From Variovorax atrisoli 110B (lineage in GTDB: Bacteria > Pseudomonadota > Gammaproteobacteria > Burkholderiales > Burkholderiaceae_C), in the NCBI RefSeq assembly GCF_000382045.1, contig NZ_KB907457.1, positions 124,001 to 188,000 of the forward strand: a DNA stretch of 64,000 nucleotides, given 5' to 3'. Shown one piece after another: positions 9,094 to 17,652 of the stretch. A model generated the notes under the pieces. That model ran no database searches, was not told the DNA's origin, and saw only the letters and a program-made list of their open reading frames with translations. Made by a program: the position numbers and the translations under genes. Positions within the stretch are counted from its first letter, which is position 1. Every line of letters begins with the position of its first letter.

Positions 9094-9597
9094 TCAGCGA
9101 TAGCTGAATTCGGCCCGGCGATTGAGCTGATAGCCCTCCTCGGTGGTTTCGAGCGATGCAGGTTTCTCCAGGCCCCAGCTGATGGCCTCGATGCGCTCGG
9201 CGGGCACGCCGAGCTGCGTGAGCGCGCGCTGGACCGAGTCGGCACGGCGCTGGCCCAGCGCGAGGTTGTATTCGCGGCCGCCGCGCTGGTCGGTGTGGCC
9301 CTCGATCACGACCTTGCTCTGCGGCCGGTTGCGCAGGTAGCTCGCGTGAGCTTCCACGATGTTCCGGTCGCCGGGCCTGATGTTGTATTTGTCGAAGTCG
9401 AAATAGACGATCTTCGGCACCCCGGCTGGGCCGTTCTGCACCGGCGGCGGCGGTGCCGGCTCCACCTTCGGCACCGCGGTCGCAGCCTTGTTCGAGTAGT
9501 AGTAGGTCGCATCGTCGCGGCCGGTCTTGGGGGCCGCGCAGCCCACCAGGACTGCGCCGAGCGCGACGATGGCCACTGTCTGGAAATTCTTCTTCAT
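9094..9597 (-). CDS. OmpA-domain (Pal-like) outer-membrane lipoprotein
   Basis: This 167-residue lipoprotein has a short lipoprotein signal with lipobox LVGC (Cys about 19), a proline-rich linker (PAPPPP), and a C-terminal OmpA domain. The domain shows KIVYFDFDKYNIRP, the peptidoglycan-binding stretch IEGHTDQRGGREYNLALGQR and the closing motif NRRAEFSYR. It should be tethered to the outer membrane and bind peptidoglycan non-covalently. The ATG at 9597 was chosen over an upstream start because AAAGGA lies just before it and the lipoprotein signal begins there. It lies between the adhesin and the Mur-ligase fusion, all leftward, and probably helps hold the secretion or adhesion apparatus at the wall. 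Confidence 0.9.
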   Translation of the reverse strand: MKKNFQTVAIVALGAVLVGCAAPKTGRDDATYYYSNKAATAVPKVEPAPPPPVQNGPAGVPKIVYFDFDKYNIRPGDRNIVEAHASYLRNRPQSKVVIEGHTDQRGGREYNLALGQRRADSVQRALTQLGVPAERIEAISWGLEKPASLETTEEGYQLNRRAEFSYR

Positions 9598-9705
9598 ATC
9601 GGTCCTTTCGCGGGACAGGCCGGTGGCGGCCTGTCCCTGGTGCTGCGGCAAGCTCCCCCGCCCCTCTTCCTTCTTGTGTTCTCTCTACCGGTGTCCGCCG
9701 GCCGA

Positions 9706-12700
9706 TCAGCCCAGCAGGCCGTGCAGGACGTTCGTCACCGGCGAAACCGCGTGCTCGACCAGGCTGGTGATCGGCGTCACGACTTCCGTCACCAGCGGGG
9801 TGACGGCGTGGTCGACGCTGCTCACCGTGGTGCTCACTGCCTCCGCCACCGGCGCGGCCGCCGAGGTGGTGCCGGCCAGGATGTCGGTCACCGGTGCCGT
9901 CACGTCGTGCACGGCGCTGGTCGCGGTCGAGACGATCGGCGTCGCGGCGGCGGTCACGCTGCTGGCGACCTCGCTCACCGGCTCCAGGATGTTGGCCACC
10001 GGGCTGTTGCCGCCGGTCAGGCCGCCGAGCAGGCTGCCCACCAGGCCGTCCTGGCCCAGGAGGCTGCCGACGAGGCCGTCGTTGCCGAGCACGCCGTTCA
10101 GCAGGCCGCCAGCGTCGCCGCCGGTCACGGTGCCGAGGACACCGCCGACCAGGCCGTCGCTGCCGAGCACGCCGTTCAGCAGGCCGCCAGCGTCGCCACC
10201 GGTCACGGTGCCGAGGACACCGCCGACCAGGCCATCGCTGCCGAGCACGCCGCCCAGCAGGCCACCAGCGTCGCCACCGGTCACGGTGCCGAGAACGCCA
10301 CCGACCAAGCCATCGCTGCCGAGCACGCCGTCGAGCAGACCGCCAGCGTCGCCACCGGTCACGGTGCCGAGAACGCCACCGACCAGGCCATCGCTGCCGA
10401 GCACGCCGTCGAGCAGACCGCCAGCGTCGCCGCCGGTCACGGCACCGAGGACACCGCCGACCAGGCCATCGCTGCCGAGCACGCCGCCCAGCAGGCCGCC
10501 AGCGTCGCCGCCGGTCACGGTGCCGAGGACACCGCCGACCAGGCCATCGCTGCCGAGCACGCCGTCGAGCAGACCGCCAGCGTCGCCACCAGTCACGGCA
10601 CCGAGGACACCGCCGACCAGGCCATCGCTGCCGAGCACGCCGTCGAGCAGACCACCGGCATCGCCGCCGGTCAGGCCACCCAGGAGGCCACCGACCACGC
10701 CGTTGTCGCCCAGGATGCCGTCAAGCAGACCACCAGCGTCGCCGCCGGTCAGCCCCCCCAGCAGCCCGCCGACCACGCCGTTGTCGCCCAGGACCCCATC
10801 AAGCAGGCCACCAGCGTCGCCGCCGGTCAGACCACCCAGCAGACCACCGACCACGCCGTTGTCGCCAAGGACGCCGTCGAGCAGACCGCCAGCGTCGCCG
10901 CCAGTCAGACCACCCAAGAGACCGCCGACCACGCCGTTGTCACCGAGGACGCCATCGAGCAGACCGCCAGCGTCGCCGCCAGTCAGACCACCCAAGAGAC
11001 CGCCGACCACGCCGTTGTCACCGAGGACGCCATCGAGCAGACCGCCAGCGTCGCCGCCAGTCAGACCACCCAAGAGACCGCCGACCACGCCGTTGTCACC
11101 GAGGACGCCGTCGAGCAGACCACCGGCATCGCCACCGGTCAGACCACCCAGGAGACCACCGACAACGCCGTTGTCACCCAGGACGCCGTCGAGCAGACCA
11201 CCGGCATCGCCACCGGTCAGACCACCCAGGAGACCGCCGACCACGCCGTTGTCACCAAGGACGCCATCGAGCAGACCGCCAGCGTCGCCGCCAGTCAGAC
11301 CACCCAGCAGGCCGCCGACCACGCCGTTGTCGCCGAGCACGCCACCGAGCAGGCCGCCGTCACCGCCGAGCACGCCGCCCAGCAGGCCGTTGTCGCCACC
11401 CACGAGGTTGGCAACGCCGTCGGTCAGGTAGTCGACCTGCGTGGCGACCTGATCCAGCAGGGCGCCCGTGGCACCCGCGCCGAGCACCTGGTCGGTCACC
11501 GGGCTCAGCAGGCCGCCCACGCCATCGGTCACCTGGCCGACCACGTTGTCGACCGGGTCCAGCACGTTGGGATCGTTCGGCACGAAGCCGGTACCGAGCA
11601 CGGGGCCCAGCAGGCCGTCGACCGTGTCGGTCAAGCCGTCGGTCAGGCCGACCACCGGGGTCAGGGCATCGCCCAGGCCCAGGCCGCCGAGCACGCCGTT
11701 GTTCAGGCTGTTCGCCAGGCCGCCGACCACGTTGTCGACCGGATCCAACAGGGCTTGAGCGCCGGTGCCGGGAGAGGTGCCGCCGCCGAGGCCGCCGAGC
11801 AGGCCACCCAGCAGGCCGTCGTCACCCAGGACGCCGTCGAGCAGGCCACCGGCATCGCCGCCGGTCAGGCCGCCCAGCAGGCCGCCGACGACGCCGTTGT
11901 CGCCCAGGACGCCGTCGAGCAGGCCACCAGCGCCGCCGCCGGTCAGACCACCCAGGAGACCACCGACAACGCCGTTGTCACCCAGGACGCCGTCGAGCAG
12001 ACCACCAGCGTCGCCGCCAGTCAGACCACCCAGCAGGCCGCCGACCACGCCGTTGTCGCCGAGCACGCCACCGAGCAGGCCGCCGTCACCGCCGAGCACG
12101 CCGCCCAGGAGACCACCATCACCACCGAGGACGCCGCCCAGCAGGCCATCGCCGCCGATGAGGTTGGCCACGCCGTCGGTCAGGTAGTCGACTTGCGTGT
12201 CGACCGCATTCAGCAGCGCGCTGGTCGTGCCGGCGCCGAGCAGCTGGTCGGTCACCGGGCTCAGCAGGCCGCCCACGCCGTCGGTCACCTGGTCGACGAC
12301 GCCGTCGACCGGGTCGAGCACGTTGGGGTCGTTGGGCGTGAAGGTGGAGCCGAGCACCGGAGCCAGCAGGCCGTCGACGGTGTCGGTCACGCTGTCGGTG
12401 ACGCTGGTCACCGGGGCCAGCACGTCGCCCAGGCCCAGGTCGCCCAGCAGGCCGTTGTTCAGGCCGGAGGCCACGCCGCCGACCACGCTGTCGAGCGGGT
12501 CGAGCAGGGCGTCGCCGGTGCCGGGGGTGCCGCCGTTGCCGATGCCGCCCAGCAGGCCGCCGAGGAGGCCGCCCACGAGGCCGTCATTGCCCAGCACGCC
12601 ACCCACGATGCCGTCGTCGCCCAGCAGGCCGCCGACCACGCCGTCGGGTCCGAGCAGGCCGCCGGCAAGGCCGTCGCCGCCGAGCACGCCGCCCAGGCCG

Positions 12701-15045
12701 TCGCCGCCCAGGAGACCGCCGACCAGGCCGTTGTCGCCGAGCAGGCCGCCCACCACACCGTCGCTGCCCAGCAGGCCGCCGACGATGCCATCGTCACCGA
12801 GCACGCCGCCCAGCAGACCGTCGTTGCCGAGCAGGCCACCGACGATGCCGTCATCGCCCAGCACGCCGCCGAGCAGGCCATCGTTGCCGAGCACACCGCC
12901 CAGCAGACCGTCATTGCCCACCACGCCGCCGAGGAGACCGTCGTTGCCGAGCAGGCCACCCACGAGGCCGTCGTCACCCAGCAGGCCGCCGACCAGTCCG
13001 TCGTTGCCGAGCAGGCCGCCGACGGCACCGCCCAGCAGGCCGCCTTCGCCGCCGAGCAGGCCGCCCAGCGGGCTGTCGGCGATGATCCCGGAGATCGCGC
13101 CATGCTCGCCGAGCAGGCTGTCGACCAGGCCGCCGTGGCCCAGCAGCTCGCCGGTGAGGCCGCCGCTGCCGAGCACGTTGGCCAGGGTGCCGTCGCCGCC
13201 GAGCAGGCCGCCGACGAGGCCGTCGTCACCCAGGACGCCGCCCAGTGCGCTGCCGTCGCCGAGCAGGCCGCCCAGCAGGCCGTCTTCGCCCAGCAGGCCG
13301 CCGGTCAGGCTGCCCACGGCGCCGTCGCCGAGCAGGCCGCCCACGATGCCGTCGCTGCCCAGCACGTTGCCCAGCAGGCCGCCCACGGCACCGTCGGAGC
13401 CCAGCAGGCCGCCGACCACGCCATCGGGTCCGAGCAGGCCGCCCACGACGCCGTCTTCGGCCAGCAGGCCGGAGACCACGCTGCCATTGCCCAGCACGTT
13501 GTCGAGCAGGCCGCCGACGACGCCGTCGTTGCCCAGCAGCTGGTCGGTGACGCCGCCGAGGCCCAGCGCATCGGTGAGGCCGCTGACGATGCCGTGATCG
13601 CCGACGAGGTTGTTCAGGCCGTTGTTCAGCGCGTCGGTCAGGTAGTCGACCTGACCCACCACCGTGCCGAGGATGGCGGTGGTGGCCCCGGCGCCCAGCA
13701 GGTTGTCGAGCGTGGGGCTCAGCGAGTCGCCCAGCAGGCCGGCGACGCTGCCCACGGTGTTGTCGATCGGGTCGAACTGGTTGGGATCGTTCGGCGTGAA
13801 CTCGCTGCCGAGAACCGGCGCCAGCACGTCGTCGAGCGTGTCGGTGAGGCCGTCGACCGCATGGGTGACCGGAGTGAGCGAGTCGCCCAGGCCGAGCGCG
13901 TTGCCGAGGCTGTCGGTGACGTGGCCGACGAGGCCGTCGCCCGGGTCGAGGAGGTGGTCTGCGTCGGCGTCTGCGTCTGCGTCGGCATCGGCGTCGGCAT
14001 CTGCGTCTGCGTCGGCATCTGCGTCTGCGTCGGCATCTGCGTCTGCATCGGCGTCGGCATCTGCGTCTGCGTCGGCATCTGCGTCTGCATCGGCATCTGC
14101 GTCTGCGTCTGCGTCTGCATCGGCATCGGCATCGGCATCGGCATCTGCGTCTGCGTCTGCGTCTGCGTCGGCATCTGCGTCTGCATCGGCATCTGCATCG
14201 GCATCTGCATCTGCATCTGCATCTGCATCGGCATCTGCATCTGCATCTGCATCTGCATCTGCATCGGCATCTGCATCTGCATCGGCATCGGCATCGGCAT
14301 CTGCGTCTGCATCGGCGTCTGCATCGGCGTCGGCATCTGCGTCGGCGTCTGCGTCGGCATCTGCATCACCGTCCGCATCCGCATCAGCATCGGCGTCCGC
14401 ATCGGAGTCGGCGTCCGCATCGGAGTCGCCAGGATTGGTCGGATTGCCCGAGCCGACGAGCAGCGGGAATGCGCTGTCGCTGCCGCCGCCACCACCGCTC
14501 AGTGCAGCACCCAGCGCCGCGGCGCCGAGGGCGCCCAGCGCGAATTCACCGAGGCCGATGCCGCTGCCGGCAGCGAGCTTCTTGGTGACGGCCAGGGCAG
14601 CGGCGTCGGCGTCGCTGTCGGGCGGGGTCACCTGCAGGTCGCCCGAGGCGACATCGACATTCACCTGTTCGAGGCCGCCGGGCAGCTTGGTCGAGCCGAT
14701 GGTGGCGTCGGTGCCGCCGGTGAACACACCTGCGAGCGGGGCCTTGTTGGTGGCCGATCCGGGGAAGAGAACGTTGGCGTGGCCGTCCTGCGGAACGATC
14801 ACGCGGTCGCCGGCCATCAGTGTCTGATTGCCATCGACGGGAATGCTGACACCGTCGCGCATGACGGTGACGCCGGGCGTGGCGTTCGATAATGTGCCGA
14901 TGCTGGCCGGGGCGGCAGCTGCGGCCGGGCTCACCACGCCGGGGGTACCCAGCGGAGTGACGGTGGCCTGGGCGAGAACCACAGGGGCAGCGCCAGCGGC
15001 GGCAAGTCCCTCGGTCGAATTGGTCGATGCTTGTTGAGCGGTCAT
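9706..15045 (-). CDS. Giant repetitive secreted adhesin (BapA/LapA-like), substrate of the adjacent type I system
   Basis: This 1779-residue protein is built of the following parts: a FecR/retention-module-like N-terminus (about 52-145: VMRDGVSIPV, LMAGDRVIVPQDGHANVLFP), an LAAG motif at 157-160, a hydrophobic Gly/Ala stretch (163-183), Asp-Ala/Asp-Ser dipeptide repeats (about 205-363), three copies of a non-repetitive module containing PNDPN and QVDYLTD, and many GLLG/GVLG repeats with DG turns, including near-perfect 26-residue units. The C-terminus ends SPVTNVLHGLLG. No RTX nonapeptides are seen. The upstream GAGG precedes ATG by six bases. The whole design fits a large surface adhesin for biofilm, secreted without a Sec signal. 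The adhesin role is inferred from architecture and the operon. A paralogue lies at 57617. Confidence 0.85.
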   Translation of the reverse strand: MTAQQASTNSTEGLAAAGAAPVVLAQATVTPLGTPGVVSPAAAAAPASIGTLSNATPGVTVMRDGVSIPVDGNQTLMAGDRVIVPQDGHANVLFPGSATNKAPLAGVFTGGTDATIGSTKLPGGLEQVNVDVASGDLQVTPPDSDADAAALAVTKKLAAGSGIGLGEFALGALGAAALGAALSGGGGGSDSAFPLLVGSGNPTNPGDSDADADSDADADADADADGDADADADADADADADADADADADADADADADADADADADADADADADADADADADADADADADADADADADADADADADADADADADADADADADADADADADADADADADADADADADADADADADADADADADADHLLDPGDGLVGHVTDSLGNALGLGDSLTPVTHAVDGLTDTLDDVLAPVLGSEFTPNDPNQFDPIDNTVGSVAGLLGDSLSPTLDNLLGAGATTAILGTVVGQVDYLTDALNNGLNNLVGDHGIVSGLTDALGLGGVTDQLLGNDGVVGGLLDNVLGNGSVVSGLLAEDGVVGGLLGPDGVVGGLLGSDGAVGGLLGNVLGSDGIVGGLLGDGAVGSLTGGLLGEDGLLGGLLGDGSALGGVLGDDGLVGGLLGGDGTLANVLGSGGLTGELLGHGGLVDSLLGEHGAISGIIADSPLGGLLGGEGGLLGGAVGGLLGNDGLVGGLLGDDGLVGGLLGNDGLLGGVVGNDGLLGGVLGNDGLLGGVLGDDGIVGGLLGNDGLLGGVLGDDGIVGGLLGSDGVVGGLLGDNGLVGGLLGGDGLGGVLGGDGLAGGLLGPDGVVGGLLGDDGIVGGVLGNDGLVGGLLGGLLGGIGNGGTPGTGDALLDPLDSVVGGVASGLNNGLLGDLGLGDVLAPVTSVTDSVTDTVDGLLAPVLGSTFTPNDPNVLDPVDGVVDQVTDGVGGLLSPVTDQLLGAGTTSALLNAVDTQVDYLTDGVANLIGGDGLLGGVLGGDGGLLGGVLGGDGGLLGGVLGDNGVVGGLLGGLTGGDAGGLLDGVLGDNGVVGGLLGGLTGGGAGGLLDGVLGDNGVVGGLLGGLTGGDAGGLLDGVLGDDGLLGGLLGGLGGGTSPGTGAQALLDPVDNVVGGLANSLNNGVLGGLGLGDALTPVVGLTDGLTDTVDGLLGPVLGTGFVPNDPNVLDPVDNVVGQVTDGVGGLLSPVTDQVLGAGATGALLDQVATQVDYLTDGVANLVGGDNGLLGGVLGGDGGLLGGVLGDNGVVGGLLGGLTGGDAGGLLDGVLGDNGVVGGLLGGLTGGDAGGLLDGVLGDNGVVGGLLGGLTGGDAGGLLDGVLGDNGVVGGLLGGLTGGDAGGLLDGVLGDNGVVGGLLGGLTGGDAGGLLDGVLGDNGVVGGLLGGLTGGDAGGLLDGVLGDNGVVGGLLGGLTGGDAGGLLDGVLGDNGVVGGLLGGLTGGDAGGLLDGILGDNGVVGGLLGGLTGGDAGGLLDGVLGSDGLVGGVLGAVTGGDAGGLLDGVLGSDGLVGGVLGTVTGGDAGGLLGGVLGSDGLVGGVLGAVTGGDAGGLLDGVLGSDGLVGGVLGTVTGGDAGGLLDGVLGSDGLVGGVLGTVTGGDAGGLLGGVLGSDGLVGGVLGTVTGGDAGGLLNGVLGSDGLVGGVLGTVTGGDAGGLLNGVLGNDGLVGSLLGQDGLVGSLLGGLTGGNSPVANILEPVSEVASSVTAAATPIVSTATSAVHDVTAPVTDILAGTTSAAAPVAEAVSTTVSSVDHAVTPLVTEVVTPITSLVEHAVSPVTNVLHGLLG
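10080..11340 (-). repeat. 78-bp tandem repeats inside the adhesin gene
   Basis: Two blocks of in-frame 78-bp units encode 26-residue repeats. One block has about seven units of the type GVLGSDGLVGGVLG(A/T)V followed by TGGDAGGLL. The second has about nine units of the type GVLGDNGVVGGLLGGL followed by TGGDAGGLLD. Several neighbouring units are identical or nearly so at nucleotide level (for example around 10900-11110), which suggests recent duplication or gene conversion. A third short block of the second type is at about 11810-12060. Copy number is likely to vary between strains and to be error-prone in short-read assembly. Confidence 0.9.
13957..14430 (-). repeat. Hexanucleotide array encoding Asp-Ala/Asp-Ser dipeptides
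   Basis: For about 470 bp the plus strand consists of GCATCG, GCATCT, GCGTCT and GCGTCG units. On the coding (minus) strand these read as alternating Asp and Ala codons with a few Ser and Gly. The array keeps the reading frame throughout. It gives a highly acidic, extended segment of about 155 residues between the N-terminal module and the first folded module of the adhesin. Such arrays can change length by slippage in steps of two residues, without frameshift. Confidence 0.92.
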
Positions 15046-15076
15046 GGCAGCCTCTGTGACAAAAGATGCCTACTCA

Positions 15077-15240
15077 GGGGCAACTAGCGTGCCGCTTTTG
15101 CCGGGCTCCATTCCGAAGCTGCCTTGGACACCGCAACTCGTTGATTCGTATGGAAAATTTTCTTTTTGCAGGACCTTCGACGGGGTGTGGAAACAGCTCG
15201 TAAGGAGGTCAATTGGCGATTCGTTACGTTACGAAGTAAC
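15077..15240 (-). promoter_or_regulatory. Upstream control region of adhesin 1, matching that of adhesin 2
   Basis: Reading toward the adhesin, three blocks also occur upstream of the second adhesin. They are GTTAC/GTAAC repeats (15223-15240, GTTACGTTACGAAGTAAC), AATCAACGAGTTGCG (15132-15146), and GCGGCAC-N3-AGTTGCCCC (15077-15095). The last two are separated by identical distances in both loci, and the last begins exactly 50 nt before the ATG in both. I take this as a conserved promoter/operator or leader. The bound regulator is unknown. The rest of the 15046-15345 divergent spacer shows an AT-rich stretch near 15150-15170 and nothing coding. Confidence 0.6.
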
Positions 15241-15345
15241 GCCGCGTACCCGGAACGTCCGACACATCCGAAGCGCCGCGAAGCCGCCGAAAAAACCGTT
15301 CTCGCCGGCCTCTCCCTTTCATCTTTTCGCCACCTCTATATAGAT

Positions 15346-15780
15346 ATGTTCAACCCCTCCCAGGAAGACGTGCGCCGCTTCTTCTGCGACGTCTACGCCA
15401 AGCACCGGCAGGGCCTGCCGATGGAAGCGCTCGAGACCATCGCAGCAGGCTGGATCGACCAGCACCCCGAGTACCACGAGGACCTTGCAGACGCCGACGC
15501 CGCGGTGGCGCGGGTGTACGACGGATCGAACGGACGCGAGAACCCGTTCCTCCATCTGTCGATGCACCTGTCGATCAGCGAGCAGTGCTCCATCGACCAG
15601 CCGCGCGGCATCCGCCAGGCGGTCGAGCTGCTCGCTGCGCGACGCGGCTCGCTGCTGCATGCGCATCACGAGGCGATGGAGTGCCTCGGCCAGATGATGT
15701 GGGAGAGCCAGCGCGCGGGCCGCCCGCCCGATGGCGAAGGCTACGTGGCCTGCGTGCAGCGCAGGGCAACGAAAGACTGA
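15346..15780 (+). CDS. DUF1841 family protein
   Basis: This 144-residue soluble protein opens MFNPSQEDVRRFFCDVY and has the conserved central block NPFLHLSMHLSISEQ with nearby QPRGIR, typical of the DUF1841 family of beta- and gamma-proteobacteria. The family has no established function. The start at 15346 removes about 60 low-quality upstream residues that overlap the adhesin control region. A purine-rich AGATAT precedes it but the ribosome-binding site is weak. It is divergent from the adhesin. A truncated copy of the dispersed repeat begins directly after its TGA. Confidence 0.8.
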   Translation: MFNPSQEDVRRFFCDVYAKHRQGLPMEALETIAAGWIDQHPEYHEDLADADAAVARVYDGSNGRENPFLHLSMHLSISEQCSIDQPRGIRQAVELLAARRGSLLHAHHEAMECLGQMMWESQRAGRPPDGEGYVACVQRRATKD

Positions 15781-15828
15781 CCCCCAGGCTTCGCGCACTT
15801 CGTGTCGCTGCGCCACCTGGCGAAAACA
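15781..15828 (+). repeat. Truncated copy of the dispersed 3'-end repeat
   Basis: CCCCCAGGCTTCGCGCACTT and CGTGTCGCTGCGCCACCTGG match the start of the 100-bp unit at 561, then the match stops. It lies immediately after the stop of the DUF1841 gene, in the same orientation. Confidence 0.75.
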
Positions 15829-15830
15829 CG

Positions 15831-16823
15831 TTAGCCCTTGCGCTTGCGCCTGGCTGCGGGGGGCACCGCGCCCTGCTCCTTGGCGGCCTCTCGCAGCAGC
15901 ACGGCCATGGCGGCTCGCAGCGCCGAGGGCTCGGCGTCGCTGCGCTGCAGCAGACCGACGGGCTCTTCCGTGCCGGCCGTCTCGATGCGCAGCCGCACGA
16001 GGCGCCCATCGTCCAGCTCGCCGCGCGCGGCACCCAGCGGCGTGATCCACACCGCATCGGACACTGCCGCCAGCGCACGAGCCACCGCCACGTCGAGCGT
16101 CTGCAGCGCATTGGCCGGCAGCACGAGGCCGCGCGCCGACAGGAAGCTCTCGGTGTTGTGGCGCGGGCTGGTGCCCTCGCCGTACACCACCAGCGGATAG
16201 GCCAGCACCGCCTGCACCGACGCCGCCTTGTACGCCAGCGGATGGCCCGCGCGCACCGCGAACACCAGCGCCTCGGTGTGCAGCAGCTCGAAGCTCAGGC
16301 CGCCCATCAGGCGCGGATCGCTCATGCGGCCCACCACCAGGTCGAGTTCGCCGGCGCGCAGCTCGTCGAGCAAGGCGGCGTTGGCAGCGCTCTTCACCAC
16401 GATCTGCACCGATGGCCTGCTGTCGCGCAGCCGCGCCAGCGCCTGCGGCAGCAGGGCCGGCGCCACGCTGGGCAGCGCGCCGATGCGCAGCCGCTCGATG
16501 CGCTCGCCCGCCGCGGGCGCCACGGCCTGCGCGCTGGCGTCGAGCGCCTCCAGCACGCGCAGCGCATGCGCCAGCAGCTGCTCGCCGGCGGCCGTGAGGC
16601 CCTGCACGCCGCGCCGCCCGGCGTTGCTGCGCTCGACCAGCCGCGTGCCGGCAATGGCCTCGAGCTCGGAGAGCGTCTTCGACACCGCCGGCTGGCTCAG
16701 CGCCAGCCGCCCGGCGGCGCGCGCGAGGTGTCGCTCCTGCGCCACCGTGACGAAGCAGCGCAGGTGCCGCAGCTGCACGTTGCGCACGAAGTCCTGGCGA
16801 AGATCGGTGAGTTGGTCTTTCAA
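15831..16823 (-). CDS. pcaQ: LysR-family activator of protocatechuate genes
   Basis: This 330-residue regulator has an N-terminal winged helix-turn-helix (residues about 17-75; RHLARAAGRLALSQPAVSKT) and a periplasmic-binding-protein-like effector domain. It is divergent from pcaHG, the arrangement expected of PcaQ, which activates pca genes in response to beta-carboxy-cis,cis-muconate or related intermediates. The C-terminus is Arg/Lys-rich (PPAARRKRKG). The N-terminal extension of about 15 residues before RHLRCF could be shortened if a later start is used. The name rests on family plus position. Another LysR aromatic regulator is possible. Confidence 0.8.
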   Translation of the reverse strand: MKDQLTDLRQDFVRNVQLRHLRCFVTVAQERHLARAAGRLALSQPAVSKTLSELEAIAGTRLVERSNAGRRGVQGLTAAGEQLLAHALRVLEALDASAQAVAPAAGERIERLRIGALPSVAPALLPQALARLRDSRPSVQIVVKSAANAALLDELRAGELDLVVGRMSDPRLMGGLSFELLHTEALVFAVRAGHPLAYKAASVQAVLAYPLVVYGEGTSPRHNTESFLSARGLVLPANALQTLDVAVARALAAVSDAVWITPLGAARGELDDGRLVRLRIETAGTEEPVGLLQRSDAEPSALRAAMAVLLREAAKEQGAVPPAARRKRKG

Positions 16824-16835
16824 TTCCTGCAGGTT

Positions 16836-16859
16836 ATTGAAAACGTAGCAATCTTCAAT
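16836..16859. promoter_or_regulatory. Candidate LysR operator between pcaQ and pcaH
   Basis: The inverted repeat ATTGAA-N12-TTCAAT lies in the 103-bp divergent spacer, in the AT-rich part. Its size and place fit a LysR-type recognition site serving both genes. It does not match a site I can name with confidence. Confidence 0.45.
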
Positions 16860-16926
16860 TTACATCATCGGATGCCGCTTCTACAGTGGCGGCTTCCGAA
16901 GCGTCCCACGACAGGAGACAACGTTC

Positions 16927-17652
16927 ATGCCGACCCATACCAAGGGCGACTCGCCCATCCTCACGCCGCGCGACTGGGATGCCCACCCCAGCTACATCTA
17001 CCCCGGCTACAAGTCCACCGTGAAGCGCGGCCCGCAGAAGCCGCTCATCCCGCTGAAGGCCTCGCTCGGCGAGCTGCAGCAGCCGGTGTACGGCCACGAC
17101 AGCATCGGCGAGTTCGACCACGACCTCACGCGCAACGCGCGCAAGAACGGCGAGCCGCTGGGCGAGCGCATGATCCTCACCGGCCGCGTGCTCGACGACC
17201 GCCGCCGCCCGGTGGCCAACACGCTGGTCGAGCTGTGGCAGGCCAACGCCGCCGGCCGCTACGTGCACAAGGTCGACCAGCACGACGCGCCGCTGGACCC
17301 CAACTTCCTCGGCGCCGGCCGCTGCCTGACCGACAGCGAAGGCCGCTACCGCTTCCTCACCATCAAGCCCGGCGCCTACCCCTGGGGCAACCACCCGAAC
17401 GCATGGCGTCCGCAGCACATCCACCTGTCGCTGTTCGGCCAGAGCTTCGCGAGCCGCCTGGTCACGCAGATGTACTTCCCCGGCGACCCGCTGCACCAGT
17501 ACGACCCGATGATCACCGGTACGCCCGAGCGCTACCGCAACCGCCTCATCGCCGACTTCAGCCTCGACATCACCGAGGACGGCTACGCACTGGGCTACCA
17601 GTTCGACATCGTGCTGCGCGGCGCAGACGAGACGCCTTTCGAAAATCGATGA
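16927..17652 (+). CDS. pcaH: Protocatechuate 3,4-dioxygenase, beta subunit
   Basis: This 241-residue iron subunit of the intradiol dioxygenase opens the protocatechuate ring to beta-carboxy-cis,cis-muconate. The non-haem Fe(III) ligands are visible: Tyr112 (GRYVHKVD), Tyr151 (PGAYPWGN), His164 and His166 (PQHIHLS). The N-terminal region GDSPILTPRDWDAHP is typical of PcaH. An ACAGGAGA ribosome-binding site lies about 10 nt before the ATG. The next gene, pcaG, follows with 17 nt between stop and chosen start. It is expected to be induced through the divergent LysR protein. Confidence 0.96.
   Translation: MPTHTKGDSPILTPRDWDAHPSYIYPGYKSTVKRGPQKPLIPLKASLGELQQPVYGHDSIGEFDHDLTRNARKNGEPLGERMILTGRVLDDRRRPVANTLVELWQANAAGRYVHKVDQHDAPLDPNFLGAGRCLTDSEGRYRFLTIKPGAYPWGNHPNAWRPQHIHLSLFGQSFASRLVTQMYFPGDPLHQYDPMITGTPERYRNRLIADFSLDITEDGYALGYQFDIVLRGADETPFENR

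Noticed and set aside
10080..11340. CRISPR-like array
   Set aside because: Units are 78 bp, contiguous, in frame and without unique spacers. No cas genes are present.
8971..14892. A 1973-residue plus-strand open frame rich in AAEHAVQQ-type repeats
   Set aside because: It lies opposite the adhesin and exists because the GC-rich repeats have no stops in that frame. It has no ribosome-binding site or domain, and its ends do not match gene neighbours.
16836..16859. TTGAA-type repeat as a further FNR-type box
   Set aside because: Its half-sites and 12-nt spacing differ from TTGAC-N4-GTCAA. It fits a LysR operator better.
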